From JAVBKA01 sp031546715 (GTDB taxonomy: Bacteria; Bacillota; Clostridia; Oscillospirales; UBA929), in contig JAVBKA010000084.1 of assembly GCA_031546715.1 (NCBI GenBank), forward strand, positions 1-32,939: a DNA stretch of 32,939 nt. The letters run 5' to 3'. The notes beneath the pieces were generated by a model, which ran no database searches, had not been told where the DNA came from, and worked only from the letters and a program-made list of their open reading frames with translations. The position numbers and the translations under genes are program-made. This document shows positions 16,156-24,385 of this stretch, one piece after another; the stretch's first letter is position 1; each line of letters starts with the position of its first letter.

Positions 16156-16790
16156 TTCTTTTGTTTCCTTAACTCTCGTTTTAACGGGTTGTTCATAAGC
16201 TTATAAATCCTCGACATCATATCCTCCGCCGCTTCACGATAAAACTCCGAGGTGGGTTTTTTTTCCGTGTTTGTGACGTAATATGGCTCCCCAAAATGTA
16301 GAAAGACCTTGCTGATAAAGAGTTTTCGCCCCGGAGATATATAAACTGGCAAAACCAGAACTCCCGCTTTTGCCGCAATCAAGGCAGCGCCTGTTTTTGC
16401 AGCAGAGGCATCCTCGGTTTTAACTCTTGTTCCCTCTGGGAAAATCATTACATTTCGTCCTGCTTTAAGAATTTCGAGGGTTTTTTTGATGGCAGATAAG
16501 TCCGAGCCGCCTCTTGAAATTGGGTATGCACCGCACATAGTTAAGAAAAGTCCAAGGGGCTTAAACTTAAAAACCTCACTTTTAGCCATAAAGCGAGGTA
16601 AATCCTTAGGGCGAAGCGCGGAGGTAATAAATATGGGGTCTGCTAATGTGTAATGATTTGAGGTGACTAGAAATGGCCTATCCGGCAAATTTTCTCTGCC
16701 TGTTATCTCGAAGCGGAAGAGGATTTTTAATCCTACAAAAACTAATCCATACAGTATAACGTAAAAAAAATGCCGTATTGCCTTTAACAT
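16152..16790 (-). CDS. plsC: 1-acyl-sn-glycerol-3-phosphate acyltransferase
   Basis: A 212-residue membrane-associated acyltransferase that adds the second acyl chain to lysophosphatidic acid. The HX4D catalytic motif is NHYTLADP (His46, Asp51) and the substrate site is FPEGTR at 117-122. An N-terminal hydrophobic segment (about 7-25) anchors it to the membrane. The basic C-terminus ends KRELRKQKK. It overlaps cmk by 7 bases and ispH-rpsA by 4, so cmk-plsC-ispH/rpsA forms a tightly packed translational unit. Confidence 0.94.
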   Translation of the reverse strand: MLKAIRHFFYVILYGLVFVGLKILFRFEITGRENLPDRPFLVTSNHYTLADPIFITSALRPKDLPRFMAKSEVFKFKPLGLFLTMCGAYPISRGGSDLSAIKKTLEILKAGRNVMIFPEGTRVKTEDASAAKTGAALIAAKAGVLVLPVYISPGRKLFISKVFLHFGEPYYVTNTEKKPTSEFYREAAEDMMSRIYKLMNNPLKRELRKQKK

Positions 16791-17443
16791 TGCTTTATAT
16801 CATCTCCCAGCTTGTCCATAATAGTATTTTTTAAAACATCAATGCTTTTTTCAAGGCTATAGTCTGTTGTATCCACAATTATAGCGTTCTCTGCGGGCTT
16901 AAGGGGAGCAATTGCACGGTTTGTGTCGTTAAAATCTCGTTTTGTTACGTCCTCTAGTACAGTTTCGTAAGTAACCTCCGAGCCCTTGCTGCGAAGCTCA
17001 AGGAAGCGTCTTTGCGCTCTGTCCTCAACAGAGGCTGTGAGAAATATTTTGCAGTCGGCGTTGGGAAGAACCACAGTTCCGATATCTCTGCCGTCCATAA
17101 TAACGTTATTTTCTCGGGCGAGTTTACGCTGACTTTCAAGCAAAAACGCTCTAACCTCCGGTCTGGCAGATACGTCAGACGCCGCCTTGGACACCTCATG
17201 TCTGCGAATGTCCTCGGTCACATCCGTGCCATTGAGGTACATATGCTGAACTCCGTCAATATACTTCATGCCAATATCTATTTTGGTTAGGTCTAGCTCA
17301 TTCGTTAGCGAAAAGAGACCAATAACTCTGTACATAGCACCAGTATCAACATATATGAAGCCTAAATCCTCAGCTACCTTACGAGAAATAGTACTTTTTC
17401 CTGCGCCGGATGGTCCGTCTATGGCAACACTTTTAAAATTCAT
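16784..17443 (-). CDS. cmk: Cytidylate kinase
   Basis: A 219-residue cytoplasmic kinase that phosphorylates CMP and dCMP with ATP. It has the P-loop GPSGAGKST at 10-18, the stretch LGFIYVDTGAMYRV for nucleotide binding, RRHEVSKAASDVSARPEVRAFLLESQRKLA, and MDGRDIGTVVLPNADCKIFLTAS, all typical of Cmk. AAGGAGG lies 7 bases before the ATG. It precedes plsC and ispH-rpsA, a conserved arrangement in Clostridia, and follows hutP by 42 bases. Confidence 0.97.
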   Translation of the reverse strand: MNFKSVAIDGPSGAGKSTISRKVAEDLGFIYVDTGAMYRVIGLFSLTNELDLTKIDIGMKYIDGVQHMYLNGTDVTEDIRRHEVSKAASDVSARPEVRAFLLESQRKLARENNVIMDGRDIGTVVLPNADCKIFLTASVEDRAQRRFLELRSKGSEVTYETVLEDVTKRDFNDTNRAIAPLKPAENAIIVDTTDYSLEKSIDVLKNTIMDKLGDDIKQC

Positions 17444-17485
17444 CTGTTAGCCTCCTTGGGTAAAAAATAAGAGCTAAAATTCGAG

Positions 17486-17890
17486 CTAAACAACCCTATG
17501 TCCAAGACCTATTGCAACCTCGTTTAGGTGCATTAGCCCAATTCCGAAAAACAGTGCAACAGCAATATGCTCCCCCCACCGTACCACAGCAATTTTACCG
17601 CCCACGTTGAGCCCCGTAGCCTTTGACATGATTTGAGAAACCGCTTCTCTCGCTGCGCCAGCAACTGCGCCTATCTCGCTATGATGGTCGCTGATAACGT
17701 TTTCTCTTTGAGCAGCCACAATTGTATGTTCGATTATTTTACTGATTGATTGGATAAATTCTCCGCCAAAATTAATAGCCGCCGAGCCAGCTCCATCCTT
17801 TGCAAGAGCTGTGCGCATTTGCCTTTCAGTTTCTCTGTCGGACGTAACAGCAAGGCTGATTGCCGCCGCTGCAACTGTTTTACTATCCAT
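17486..17890 (-). CDS. hutP: HutP-family RNA-binding antiterminator
   Basis: A 134-residue protein that matches HutP along its length: GGEFIQSISKIIEHTIVAAQRE at 42-63, HSEIGAVAGAAREAVSQIM at 70-88, GLNVGGKIAVVRWGEHIAVALFFGIGL at 93-119 and LNEVAIGLGHRVV at the end. In Bacillus subtilis, HutP with histidine and Mg2+ binds RNA and prevents early termination of the histidine-use operon; histidine side chains coordinate the metal. Here His69/His70 and His131 are candidates. No hut genes are present; the neighbours are a flavoprotein and cmk. Its RNA target is therefore unknown. AGGAG precedes the ATG. Family call is confident; function is inferred. Confidence 0.93.
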   Translation of the reverse strand: MDSKTVAAAAISLAVTSDRETERQMRTALAKDGAGSAAINFGGEFIQSISKIIEHTIVAAQRENVISDHHSEIGAVAGAAREAVSQIMSKATGLNVGGKIAVVRWGEHIAVALFFGIGLMHLNEVAIGLGHRVV

Positions 17891-17945
17891 GGCATCTCCT
17901 CATTTCTTATACTATTTACTGATTAAAGACCGAAAAGATTGCGGT

Positions 17946-17967
17946 TTTTAATTAGTGATTAGTATTA
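17946..17967. repeat. 22-bp repeat, copy 1 (at the yhiN-like stop)
   Basis: This 22-base run (starting TTTTAATTAG, ending GATTAGTATTA on the plus strand) is identical to 25069-25090. On the minus strand it reads as staggered ACTAAT words. Here it supplies the last codons and stop of the flavoprotein gene. Confidence 0.8.
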
Positions 17968-19196
17968 TACACTGACTGCCCCGCTAGAAAGCCTGTAGAC
18001 CATGCTATTTGGAGATTATACCCTCCCGTAAAGGCGTCTACATCTAAAACCTCACCTGCAAAGTACAGTCCTGAGGTTAGCTTGCTTTGCATGGTTCTTG
18101 GGTCAATATCCCGAACATTTACGCCGCCTCTGGTGACGACGGCTTCGTCTACGGGCGGTTTACCTGAGATTTTCACTGGTAAGGCTTTGATTGTCATAAG
18201 CAGTTTGCGCCGTTCGTCCTTTGTAAAGGAATTAATGCGCTTGGTTGGGTCTAGCCCTGATATTGAAAGTATAACAGGTATTATGCTTTTATGCAATAAA
18301 TCGCCTAAAGCGTTTGTAAGCTCGCGATTATTATATTTCTCAAAATCCCTAATCATCCTTGCGTCAAGCTGCTTTTCATCAAGTCCTGGCTTTAGGTCGA
18401 TGAATAAAGTATAGCCGCTTTTTGCCGTTGCAGATGCCGAAAGTATCATTGGACCAGACACGCCGAAGTGCGTAAAGAGCATTTCTCCCGGACCATCAGA
18501 CCAGACCACCTTCCCGTCCTCTCTTTTGACGGTAATCGAAACATTTTTCAGGCTTAAGCCTTGCAATTCCACGCAAAAGCTGTCCCCAGACAGCAGCGAG
18601 GTTAGTGATGGTTCGGTGGGGATAAGCCTATGACCTGACTGCTCTGCAAAGTAGTAACCATCCCCTGTTGAACCTGTCAGCGGGTAGGATAGACCACCTG
18701 TAGCAACTATGACAGAATCTGTAAGTATTTTTTCCGCGCCGCAGACAACGCCGCAAACTGCGCTGGAAAAATTCGAGGAATCGCTTTCCTTAAACAGCAG
18801 CTTGTCTACTCTTTTTCGTTCAACGGTGACACCGTTGCTTTTCAGCCACCCTATTAGAGCATCTGTAACATCACGAGCCTTCTCGGATATTGGAAACACT
18901 CTGCGCCCTCTCTCTGTTTTAAGGTGCAGCCCCTTGTTTTCAAAAAAATCCATAGTATCCGCAGGAGAGAATTTTGAGATTGCACTCTGCAAAAACTTAG
19001 GATTACTGACGACGTTTTTTAGGAATTCCTGATGGTCGCAATTGTTGGCAATATTGCAGCGTCCTTTGCCGGTAATGTTTAGCTTTTTACCCGCAAAACC
19101 GTTTTTATCAAACAAACGAACCTTTGCACCCGCTTCTGCCGCAATTCCTGCCGCCATCATTCCGGCAGGGCCTGCGCCTATAACAATTACGTTCAT
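17952..19196 (-). CDS. FAD/NAD(P)-binding oxidoreductase, HI0933/YhiN family
   Basis: A 414-residue flavoprotein. The N-terminal dinucleotide-binding fold is GAGPAGMMAAGIAAEAGAKV at about 7-26, followed by KKLNITGKGRCNIANN, a family hallmark. TGGLSYPLTGSTGDGYYFAE and the C-terminal GLYFAGEVLDVDAFTGGYNLQIAWSTG, with FAD contacts, are also diagnostic. Its cellular function is not established; relatives are annotated as aminoacetone oxidase-like or only as flavoproteins. The ATG overlaps the upstream RpiR-type regulator by 4 bases (ATGA), so the pair is cotranslated. The last codons lie in a 22-bp repeat also found after lysA. Confidence 0.92.
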   Translation of the reverse strand: MNVIVIGAGPAGMMAAGIAAEAGAKVRLFDKNGFAGKKLNITGKGRCNIANNCDHQEFLKNVVSNPKFLQSAISKFSPADTMDFFENKGLHLKTERGRRVFPISEKARDVTDALIGWLKSNGVTVERKRVDKLLFKESDSSNFSSAVCGVVCGAEKILTDSVIVATGGLSYPLTGSTGDGYYFAEQSGHRLIPTEPSLTSLLSGDSFCVELQGLSLKNVSITVKREDGKVVWSDGPGEMLFTHFGVSGPMILSASATAKSGYTLFIDLKPGLDEKQLDARMIRDFEKYNNRELTNALGDLLHKSIIPVILSISGLDPTKRINSFTKDERRKLLMTIKALPVKISGKPPVDEAVVTRGGVNVRDIDPRTMQSKLTSGLYFAGEVLDVDAFTGGYNLQIAWSTGFLAGQSVYNTNH

Positions 19197-20068
19197 TCTT
19201 TGTCCTTTCCGGGACCAAATGAGGTATCATAAACATGATAATCTGACCATATTTGCTCTAGGAGGTTAAAAGTTTTCTTAACATCATCCTTCTTCCGCAT
19301 ACCCACCGCAACAATTAACGCATTTATAACACTTAGAGGTGCAACCAAGGAGTCCACAAAAGACGCCATATCGCTCAACGCCAGCAGGCTCATGTCTGCG
19401 GTCTGGGCAAGGGGGGACTTTGCCGAGTCTGTAATGGCGATGGTGGACGCTCCCCTGTCCTTAGCAAAGCGCATAGCCTGAGCTGTTCTGCGTGAATATC
19501 TTGGGAAACTCATACCGATAACCACGTCATTTGAATCAATTCTCATGATTTGCTCAAAGGTCTCGCTGACGGTGGAGGAATTAACGTAAAAGACGTTTTC
19601 GCGCATTAAATTGAGGTAAAAGTACAAAAAGCTCGCTAAAGCCGAGGAGGAACGCACTCCGATAATATAAATTCGTGACGCATTGACAATTGCTTCAACA
19701 CTGCTTTCAAAAGCTTCGCTGTCAGCTTCTTCCAAGGAAAGGCGCAACTTTTCAATATCCGCCTGCATAACCTTGCGCAAAATATCTGTTTCGCCTATTC
19801 TGGTGCCTGCAACCTCAATACGCTGCACACTTGTAAGGGTGTGTCGCACAAGCTCCTGTAAATCCTTCTGCATTTGAGGATAACCGTCATATCCAAGCTC
19901 GAACGCAAAGCGCACAACCGTTGACTCGCTGACAGATACCTCGTCACCCAGCTTGCTTGCGGTAATATAAGCGGCTTGGTCGTAATGCTCAGCTATAAAT
20001 CGGGCTATCGAACGCTGCCCCTTAGAAAAATTTGGAAATTGCTCCTTTATTTTCTCAAGTATATCCAT
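19193..20068 (-). CDS. MurR/RpiR-family transcription regulator
   Basis: A 291-residue regulator with an N-terminal HTH_6 domain (residues 1-77; YITASKLGDEVSVSESTVVRFAFELGYDGY) and a C-terminal SIS sugar-phosphate-binding domain (about 120-250; RIYIIGVRSSSALASFLYFYLNLM, DVVIGMSFPRYSRRTAQAMRFAKDRGASTIAITD). Family members sense phosphosugars and control sugar or amino-sugar use. The ligand and target genes are not evident here because no sugar genes are adjacent. It is preceded by GGGAG, 6 bases from the ATG, and overlaps the flavoprotein gene. It lies 67 bases after the fused dac-rluB gene. Confidence 0.92.
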   Translation of the reverse strand: MDILEKIKEQFPNFSKGQRSIARFIAEHYDQAAYITASKLGDEVSVSESTVVRFAFELGYDGYPQMQKDLQELVRHTLTSVQRIEVAGTRIGETDILRKVMQADIEKLRLSLEEADSEAFESSVEAIVNASRIYIIGVRSSSALASFLYFYLNLMRENVFYVNSSTVSETFEQIMRIDSNDVVIGMSFPRYSRRTAQAMRFAKDRGASTIAITDSAKSPLAQTADMSLLALSDMASFVDSLVAPLSVINALIVAVGMRKKDDVKKTFNLLEQIWSDYHVYDTSFGPGKDKE

Positions 20069-20135
20069 TAAATGCTCCCTCAGCTATTATTTATAAGTAG
20101 TTTACAGCTTTAAAGAATTATTTCTATTATTCTTA

Positions 20136-21935
20136 TTATCTTTCGGCATTATCTTTCGACTTGTTTTTCTGCCCCTCGATATATGCGATTTCAGCCTCCG
20201 TTGCATACCGCCACTTGCCGCTGAAAACATCACCTAATGTCAGCTTACCCTCTGAAACACGCTTAAGTCTGGTTACGTGCAGACCTGCGGCTTCGCACAT
20301 TTTACGAACCTGACGGTTTTTGCCTTCGTGGATAGTAATCATAAGTAAACCCGGCGAATGCTCACGCGCCTTTGCGGGAGAGTAGTTCTCGCCATCAATC
20401 CGCATAGGTGATTTCAGCTTAGGCAAAGCCAGCGACAAATCCCCTTGCACCCACGCAAGATAGGTTTTCTCAACCTCATTTGAAGGGTGTGTGAGAGCTT
20501 GTACGGCTGCTCCGTCATTAGTCAGCAGCAATAGCCCCTCTGCGCTTAAATCCAGCCTTCCTACAGGCACTAGGTAACCAAGTTCAGGCGGAATCAAATC
20601 CTTGACACATTTCCTGCCTTGCTCGTCACTTAGCGTTGTCACAACGCCTCTGGGCTTATACAGAATTATGTACACATGCTTTGGCGGAGCCGGAATAGGC
20701 TCGCCGTTTACCCGTATGTAATCCTCTTCGGACACCGTCATCCCGATAGTTGCAATGTCACCGTTAACGGTGACACGCCCTTCTTCAATCAAACGCTCCG
20801 AAGCCCGGCGAGACGCTATCCCCCGGGCAGACAGTAGCTTTTGGATTCGTTCTTGCAAAATTTTTAACCATCCTTTTACTTCAGGCGTAGCGTCAACAGC
20901 GTTTTCTGTAAAAACAGGACTGCTTCCGACTAACTTGCCGCCAACATAAACATTAACACTGCCTATTTGAGAACCGCCGACAACAGGCGCCCAAACATGG
21001 GTTGGGATGTCCCAGACTATTTTCATAGACTTATACTCTTCATTGGTGACCGAAACAATAATATCCCTCTTTGCCACTGCGCTGACAAAGGTCGTCACTC
21101 CGCCAATAACCTCAATATTTTTAACCTCGCCGTGCTTAAAAATAAAGCGGCTGGGCGAAAGCGAAAAGCCGTAATCCAGAAGTCTTGTATGGTCGCTCCA
21201 ATCGTTGGGGGCGTGTAGGGTAACTACGATTAATCGTTGGTTTCCCTCGCGCTCTGCGCTTGAAATCAGGCAACGTCCCGCATCCTTGGTAAATCCTGTT
21301 TTGATGCCGTTTGCGCCTTCATACTGCCAGAGAAGCTTGTTGTGATTTTGTATGGTCTGCTCCCCTGCCACTGCGGTTTTTTTGGACACGATATTTCTAA
21401 AAGTGTCGTTTTTCATAGCAGCCACTGCTAAAACGCCCATATCTCTTGCGGTTGAAAAATGCTGTTCATGGGTTAAGCCGTGGGGGTTTGTGAAATGTGA
21501 GCTTTTCATGCCGATTGCCGCAGCTTTTTCATTCATCATATCGGCAAATTTCTCGATACTTCCTGCGCAATAAATAGCCAAGGCTGACGCTGCGTCATTA
21601 CCAGAACGTAGCATGAGACCGTACAGAAGCTCCTGCACCGTGTACTTTTCCCCTGCCTTGAGGTACATTGAAGAGCCTTCAATGCCTGCCGCTTCAACAG
21701 GAATAGTCACCACGTCCGAGAGTTTGCAACGTTCGACAACGATTAGTCCCGTAAGAATTTTAGTTGTGCTTGCAATTGAAGCCTTAGAGTCGGCGGCGAC
21801 TTCGTAAAGGATTTTTCCTGAATGACCGTCTATTAACACAGCGTTTCGTGCAGACACACCGGGAGCTGAAGCGTAAGCCTTTGCTACATATGCCGTCACA
21901 ATTACAGCGATTATTGTAATAATTATTCTTTTCAT
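20136..21935 (-). CDS. D-Ala-D-Ala carboxypeptidase fused in frame to RluB-type pseudouridine synthase
   Basis: A 599-codon frame joining two normally separate proteins. Residues 1-359 are a secreted DacF/PBP5-like carboxypeptidase that trims peptidoglycan stem peptides: signal peptide 1-23, Ser56-x-x-Lys59 (STTK), Ser111-Gly-Asn (SGN), Lys212-Thr-Gly (KTG), then a PBP5-C beta domain. From residue 360 an RluB family 23S rRNA pseudouridine synthase begins: an S4 RNA-binding domain (RIQKLLSARGIASRRASERLI) and a catalytic domain with GRLD (Asp462) and GKNRQVRKMCEA. One partner works outside and the other inside the cell, so a single chain is functionally implausible. A TTG at 20858 preceded by AAAGGATGG could start a normal 240-residue RluB. 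The carboxypeptidase's usual C-terminal anchor helix seems shortened. Confidence 0.9.
   Translation of the reverse strand: MKRIIITIIAVIVTAYVAKAYASAPGVSARNAVLIDGHSGKILYEVAADSKASIASTTKILTGLIVVERCKLSDVVTIPVEAAGIEGSSMYLKAGEKYTVQELLYGLMLRSGNDAASALAIYCAGSIEKFADMMNEKAAAIGMKSSHFTNPHGLTHEQHFSTARDMGVLAVAAMKNDTFRNIVSKKTAVAGEQTIQNHNKLLWQYEGANGIKTGFTKDAGRCLISSAEREGNQRLIVVTLHAPNDWSDHTRLLDYGFSLSPSRFIFKHGEVKNIEVIGGVTTFVSAVAKRDIIVSVTNEEYKSMKIVWDIPTHVWAPVVGGSQIGSVNVYVGGKLVGSSPVFTENAVDATPEVKGWLKILQERIQKLLSARGIASRRASERLIEEGRVTVNGDIATIGMTVSEEDYIRVNGEPIPAPPKHVYIILYKPRGVVTTLSDEQGRKCVKDLIPPELGYLVPVGRLDLSAEGLLLLTNDGAAVQALTHPSNEVEKTYLAWVQGDLSLALPKLKSPMRIDGENYSPAKAREHSPGLLMITIHEGKNRQVRKMCEAAGLHVTRLKRVSEGKLTLGDVFSGKWRYATEAEIAYIEGQKNKSKDNAER
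20856..20876 (-). promoter_or_regulatory. Internal ribosome binding site and TTG start for RluB
   Basis: On the minus strand AAAGGATGG (20876-20868) lies 9 bases before TTG (20858-20856), exactly where homologous RluB proteins would begin. The site sits in frame inside the fused gene. The start is predicted, not proven. Confidence 0.5.
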
Positions 21936-21985
21936 GGGTTCACCTCATAGCAAGTTTTCCCCACGCTGAGAATAATATCTACAGT

Positions 21986-22354
21986 TTAGACTTCCTTTTT
22001 CTTGAAAATGCCTATAATCTTGTCAATTAAAGTCGGCACCATTTCAACTGCGCGGTCAATAGTTGTACCAGCAGGAGGATTAACGGGAATGATTTTTACC
22101 TCGTGGTTAGTGATGACTAAAAAGCCGATTGGTTGAAGCGTCACACCTGCGCCGCCGCCACCGCCGAAGTTAGCTCCAGCACTGTAATCTCCGCCGCCTG
22201 AGCCAAAACCGAAGGAGCATTTTGAAATAGGAATAAGAGTTGTCCCGTCGGGGGTGAAAATAGGTGTCCCCACAATTGTGTTGACGTCAATCATCTCTTT
22301 AATTTTGCTCATCGTTGTTCCCATTAGGTCAACTAATTTGTGATTTTCAGGCAT
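21986..22354 (-). CDS. ytfJ: Sporulation protein YtfJ (GerW family)
   Basis: A 122-residue protein matching YtfJ/GerW. The N-terminus HKLVDLMGTTMSKIKEMIDVNTIVGTPI is followed by LIPISKCSFGFGSGGGDY, a glycine-rich centre (about 49-70) and PIGFLVITNHEVKIIPVNPP. In Bacillus the gene is expressed in the forespore and affects germination. Its presence beside scpA/scpB and the carboxypeptidase is a conserved neighbourhood in spore-forming Clostridia. It follows the DUF2953 gene by 12 bases and precedes the fused dac-rluB gene by 50. Confidence 0.94.
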   Translation of the reverse strand: MPENHKLVDLMGTTMSKIKEMIDVNTIVGTPIFTPDGTTLIPISKCSFGFGSGGGDYSAGANFGGGGGAGVTLQPIGFLVITNHEVKIIPVNPPAGTTIDRAVEMVPTLIDKIIGIFKKKEV

Positions 22355-22366
22355 GATTCAATCTCC

Positions 22367-23005
22367 TTAAATATCTATTTTTGCGGGCTTTGCGTTCTGG
22401 CGACGCCTAGCAATCAGGATTTTCAAGAAACGCTTCGCCGCATAGAACAAAACATTCGCTGCACCCCAAGGGGTTATAGTAATTGCGATTCGTCCTGTGA
22501 AAACAGGCTTGGTAGAATTAAAATTCAGTCCAATCCGAATTTTTTCTCGTTTTATTCCGATAGTTTCCTTTAAAAAAGGCAAAACGGCGGAGGCAATAGC
22601 ATTGGCATTTCCGTACATTAAAGCGGCCTTGGCTGCATCCTCTGAGGCGGCGATAAACACAACATTGAGGTTTTTAACAGACAATCGCTTTAAGAGCTTT
22701 CGAGGTACATCTTTAAATTGTCCAACTAATTCAAAAATATAACTGAGGCTCATAGACGGCTTTGTATCAGATACTTTTTTGGTTTTCTTCTTTTTTGTTA
22801 CAGTACCCTTCTTTGTCTCTTTTCGAGTTACTTTCTTCCCTGAAAACTTTAGCCTAATCTTTATTAGACCGACTCTCAGTCGCAAAAGTGTTTTATAGTT
22901 CGGTTCCTCATGCTTCTTAGATACATTTTTCCGAACAATGTCGATTCCCGTGGGTGTAAAGAATAAAACGACAAAACCTGCAATTATTATAGCAAAAACT
23001 ATCAT
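22367..23005 (-). CDS. DUF2953 membrane-anchored protein
   Basis: A 212-residue protein of unknown function with one N-terminal membrane segment (about 1-19). A lysine-rich patch at about 57-80 (TKKGTVTKKKKTKK) follows, then a conserved part with LRVGLIKIRLKF before it and IRIGLNFNSTKPVFTGRIAITITPWG near 158-183. This layout matches DUF2953 proteins, usually next to ytfJ in endospore formers, which suggests a sporulation link. The ATG overlaps the end of scpB by 4 bases. Confidence 0.82.
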   Translation of the reverse strand: MIVFAIIIAGFVVLFFTPTGIDIVRKNVSKKHEEPNYKTLLRLRVGLIKIRLKFSGKKVTRKETKKGTVTKKKKTKKVSDTKPSMSLSYIFELVGQFKDVPRKLLKRLSVKNLNVVFIAASEDAAKAALMYGNANAIASAVLPFLKETIGIKREKIRIGLNFNSTKPVFTGRIAITITPWGAANVLFYAAKRFLKILIARRRQNAKPAKIDI

Positions 23006-23568
23006 ATTTCATCATTATTGCCAGAATTAAATGAGGCATCCAGCGAGAGCTGTCCAGCAAGCTCATTCAAATCAGGCAGGTCTGAGAGACTGGTTAGGGC
23101 AAAAGCACGCAGGAATAGCGGCGATGTTTTGTACTGCATTGGTTTACCCGGAACATCCAAGCGACCCGCCTCCTCTAGTAGCCCCTTCTCAAGTAAAATA
23201 GATACTGTGTTAGAGCTGTCAATTCCCCTAATCCGTTCTACGTCACCCTTTGTCACTGGTTGATGGTATGCCGCAACGCACAAAACTTCAAGCGCAGCCT
23301 TTGACAGCATTGACGGTTTGCGCTCCTCAAGGATTGAACGAATTATATCCGCAAAATCGGGCGCAGAAACCATTTGAGCATGTTCCTCCAGCAAGTAAAC
23401 TCTGATACCTCGCTGTTCACGGCGGCAATCGTCAGCTAACTCACGGACAATTCTAACGGTTGCATCATTTGTGATATCAAGCTCCTTAGCAATACGTGAA
23501 AGTAAAATCGGCTCGCCTGATGCAAATAGTATTCCCTCAATACAGGCTTTTATATGCTGATATTCCAT
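23002..23568 (-). CDS. scpB: Segregation and condensation protein B
   Basis: ScpB works with ScpA as the non-SMC part of the condensin-like SMC complex that organises and separates chromosomes. The 188-residue product has two winged-helix domains: IKACIEGILFASGEPILLSRIAKEL at the N-terminus, and AALEVLCVAAYHQPVTKGDVERIRGIDSSNTVSILLEKGLLEEAGRLDVPGKPMQYKTSP in the second half. I chose ATG 23568, with AGGTG 7 bases upstream; a GTG 15 bases further out directly abuts the scpA stop and lacks such a site. It overlaps DUF2953 by 4 bases. Confidence 0.95.
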   Translation of the reverse strand: MEYQHIKACIEGILFASGEPILLSRIAKELDITNDATVRIVRELADDCRREQRGIRVYLLEEHAQMVSAPDFADIIRSILEERKPSMLSKAALEVLCVAAYHQPVTKGDVERIRGIDSSNTVSILLEKGLLEEAGRLDVPGKPMQYKTSPLFLRAFALTSLSDLPDLNELAGQLSLDASFNSGNNDEI

Positions 23569-23583
23569 TTTTTTCACCTGCAC

Positions 23584-24360
23584 TTACGCTTTTGTGTCGT
23601 CCTCCTGAGGACATGTATTAATTATATAGTCATCACCGTAATCTTCTAGCAGAATTTTGCGATTTCTGCATAATTCCAATACTGCAAGAAAAGACGCTAC
23701 TGCCTCAGATTTTGTGGGTGCTTTCATCAAAGAGTTAAAAAACAACTTTCCTTTTTCTACAAGAAGCTTGAGAATTGAAACGACCATATCCTGTACAGGA
23801 TGAGGCTCATGACCCACAAGTCCTTTAAAAACCGCAGTTTTTGGTGGCTTCTTTCGGGCAATTCTGTCCTCAATGTCCTTAAGCGCATCGATTAGGACAG
23901 CTTTATCATGCACACCTTGATACGTTTTGTCAACGGTAAAGCTCTCAGGGGGCTTGGATATCAAGTTTCTGCCAAGATTTGCCCTAACTTCGAGGTACTC
24001 CCGCAGCCTTAGTACCTGCTGATATACTTCCTCACGCTGACGCTGACGCAGCGCCGAAATTAGTTCGTCAACCTCCTCGTCGGGACCGTCGCTGATGTTT
24101 AGAAGCATTTTTGTTTTTAAGTAGACTAGGTGGGAAGCCATGGCTATAAACTCACTGGCAACCTCCATATCTAAATGTGAACGCTTGTCCATCCATTCAA
24201 GGTATTGCTGTAACAATAGCGATATTTTTAGGTCTTGAATTTCGATTTTACTGCGTTTTAGCAAATCCAGAATTAGATCCAGCGGACCTTCAAAGTCCTC
24301 CATCACCTCTTGATGAGAGCGGACTATGTTATCTACTTTAAAAATTAGGGAGTCAGGCAA
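23584..24360 (-). CDS. scpA: Segregation and condensation protein A
   Basis: ScpA is the kleisin that links the SMC heads. The 258-residue protein shows MEDFEGPLDLILDLLKRSKIEIQDLKISLLLQQYLEWM at about 20-57, EFIAMASHLVYLKTKMLL, and the C-terminal winged helix with a conserved SKSEAVASFLAVLELCRNRKI-like stretch. The start is TTG 24360 with GGTGG about 9 bases upstream. This gives 19 residues before MEDFEGPLDL, a longer N-terminus than in Bacillus; homologues in this bacterial group appear similarly extended. The stop directly abuts the scpB region. Confidence 0.94.
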   Translation of the reverse strand: MPDSLIFKVDNIVRSHQEVMEDFEGPLDLILDLLKRSKIEIQDLKISLLLQQYLEWMDKRSHLDMEVASEFIAMASHLVYLKTKMLLNISDGPDEEVDELISALRQRQREEVYQQVLRLREYLEVRANLGRNLISKPPESFTVDKTYQGVHDKAVLIDALKDIEDRIARKKPPKTAVFKGLVGHEPHPVQDMVVSILKLLVEKGKLFFNSLMKAPTKSEAVASFLAVLELCRNRKILLEDYGDDYIINTCPQEDDTKA

Positions 24361-24385
24361 AAGCTTACACCACCGTTTTTATTTT

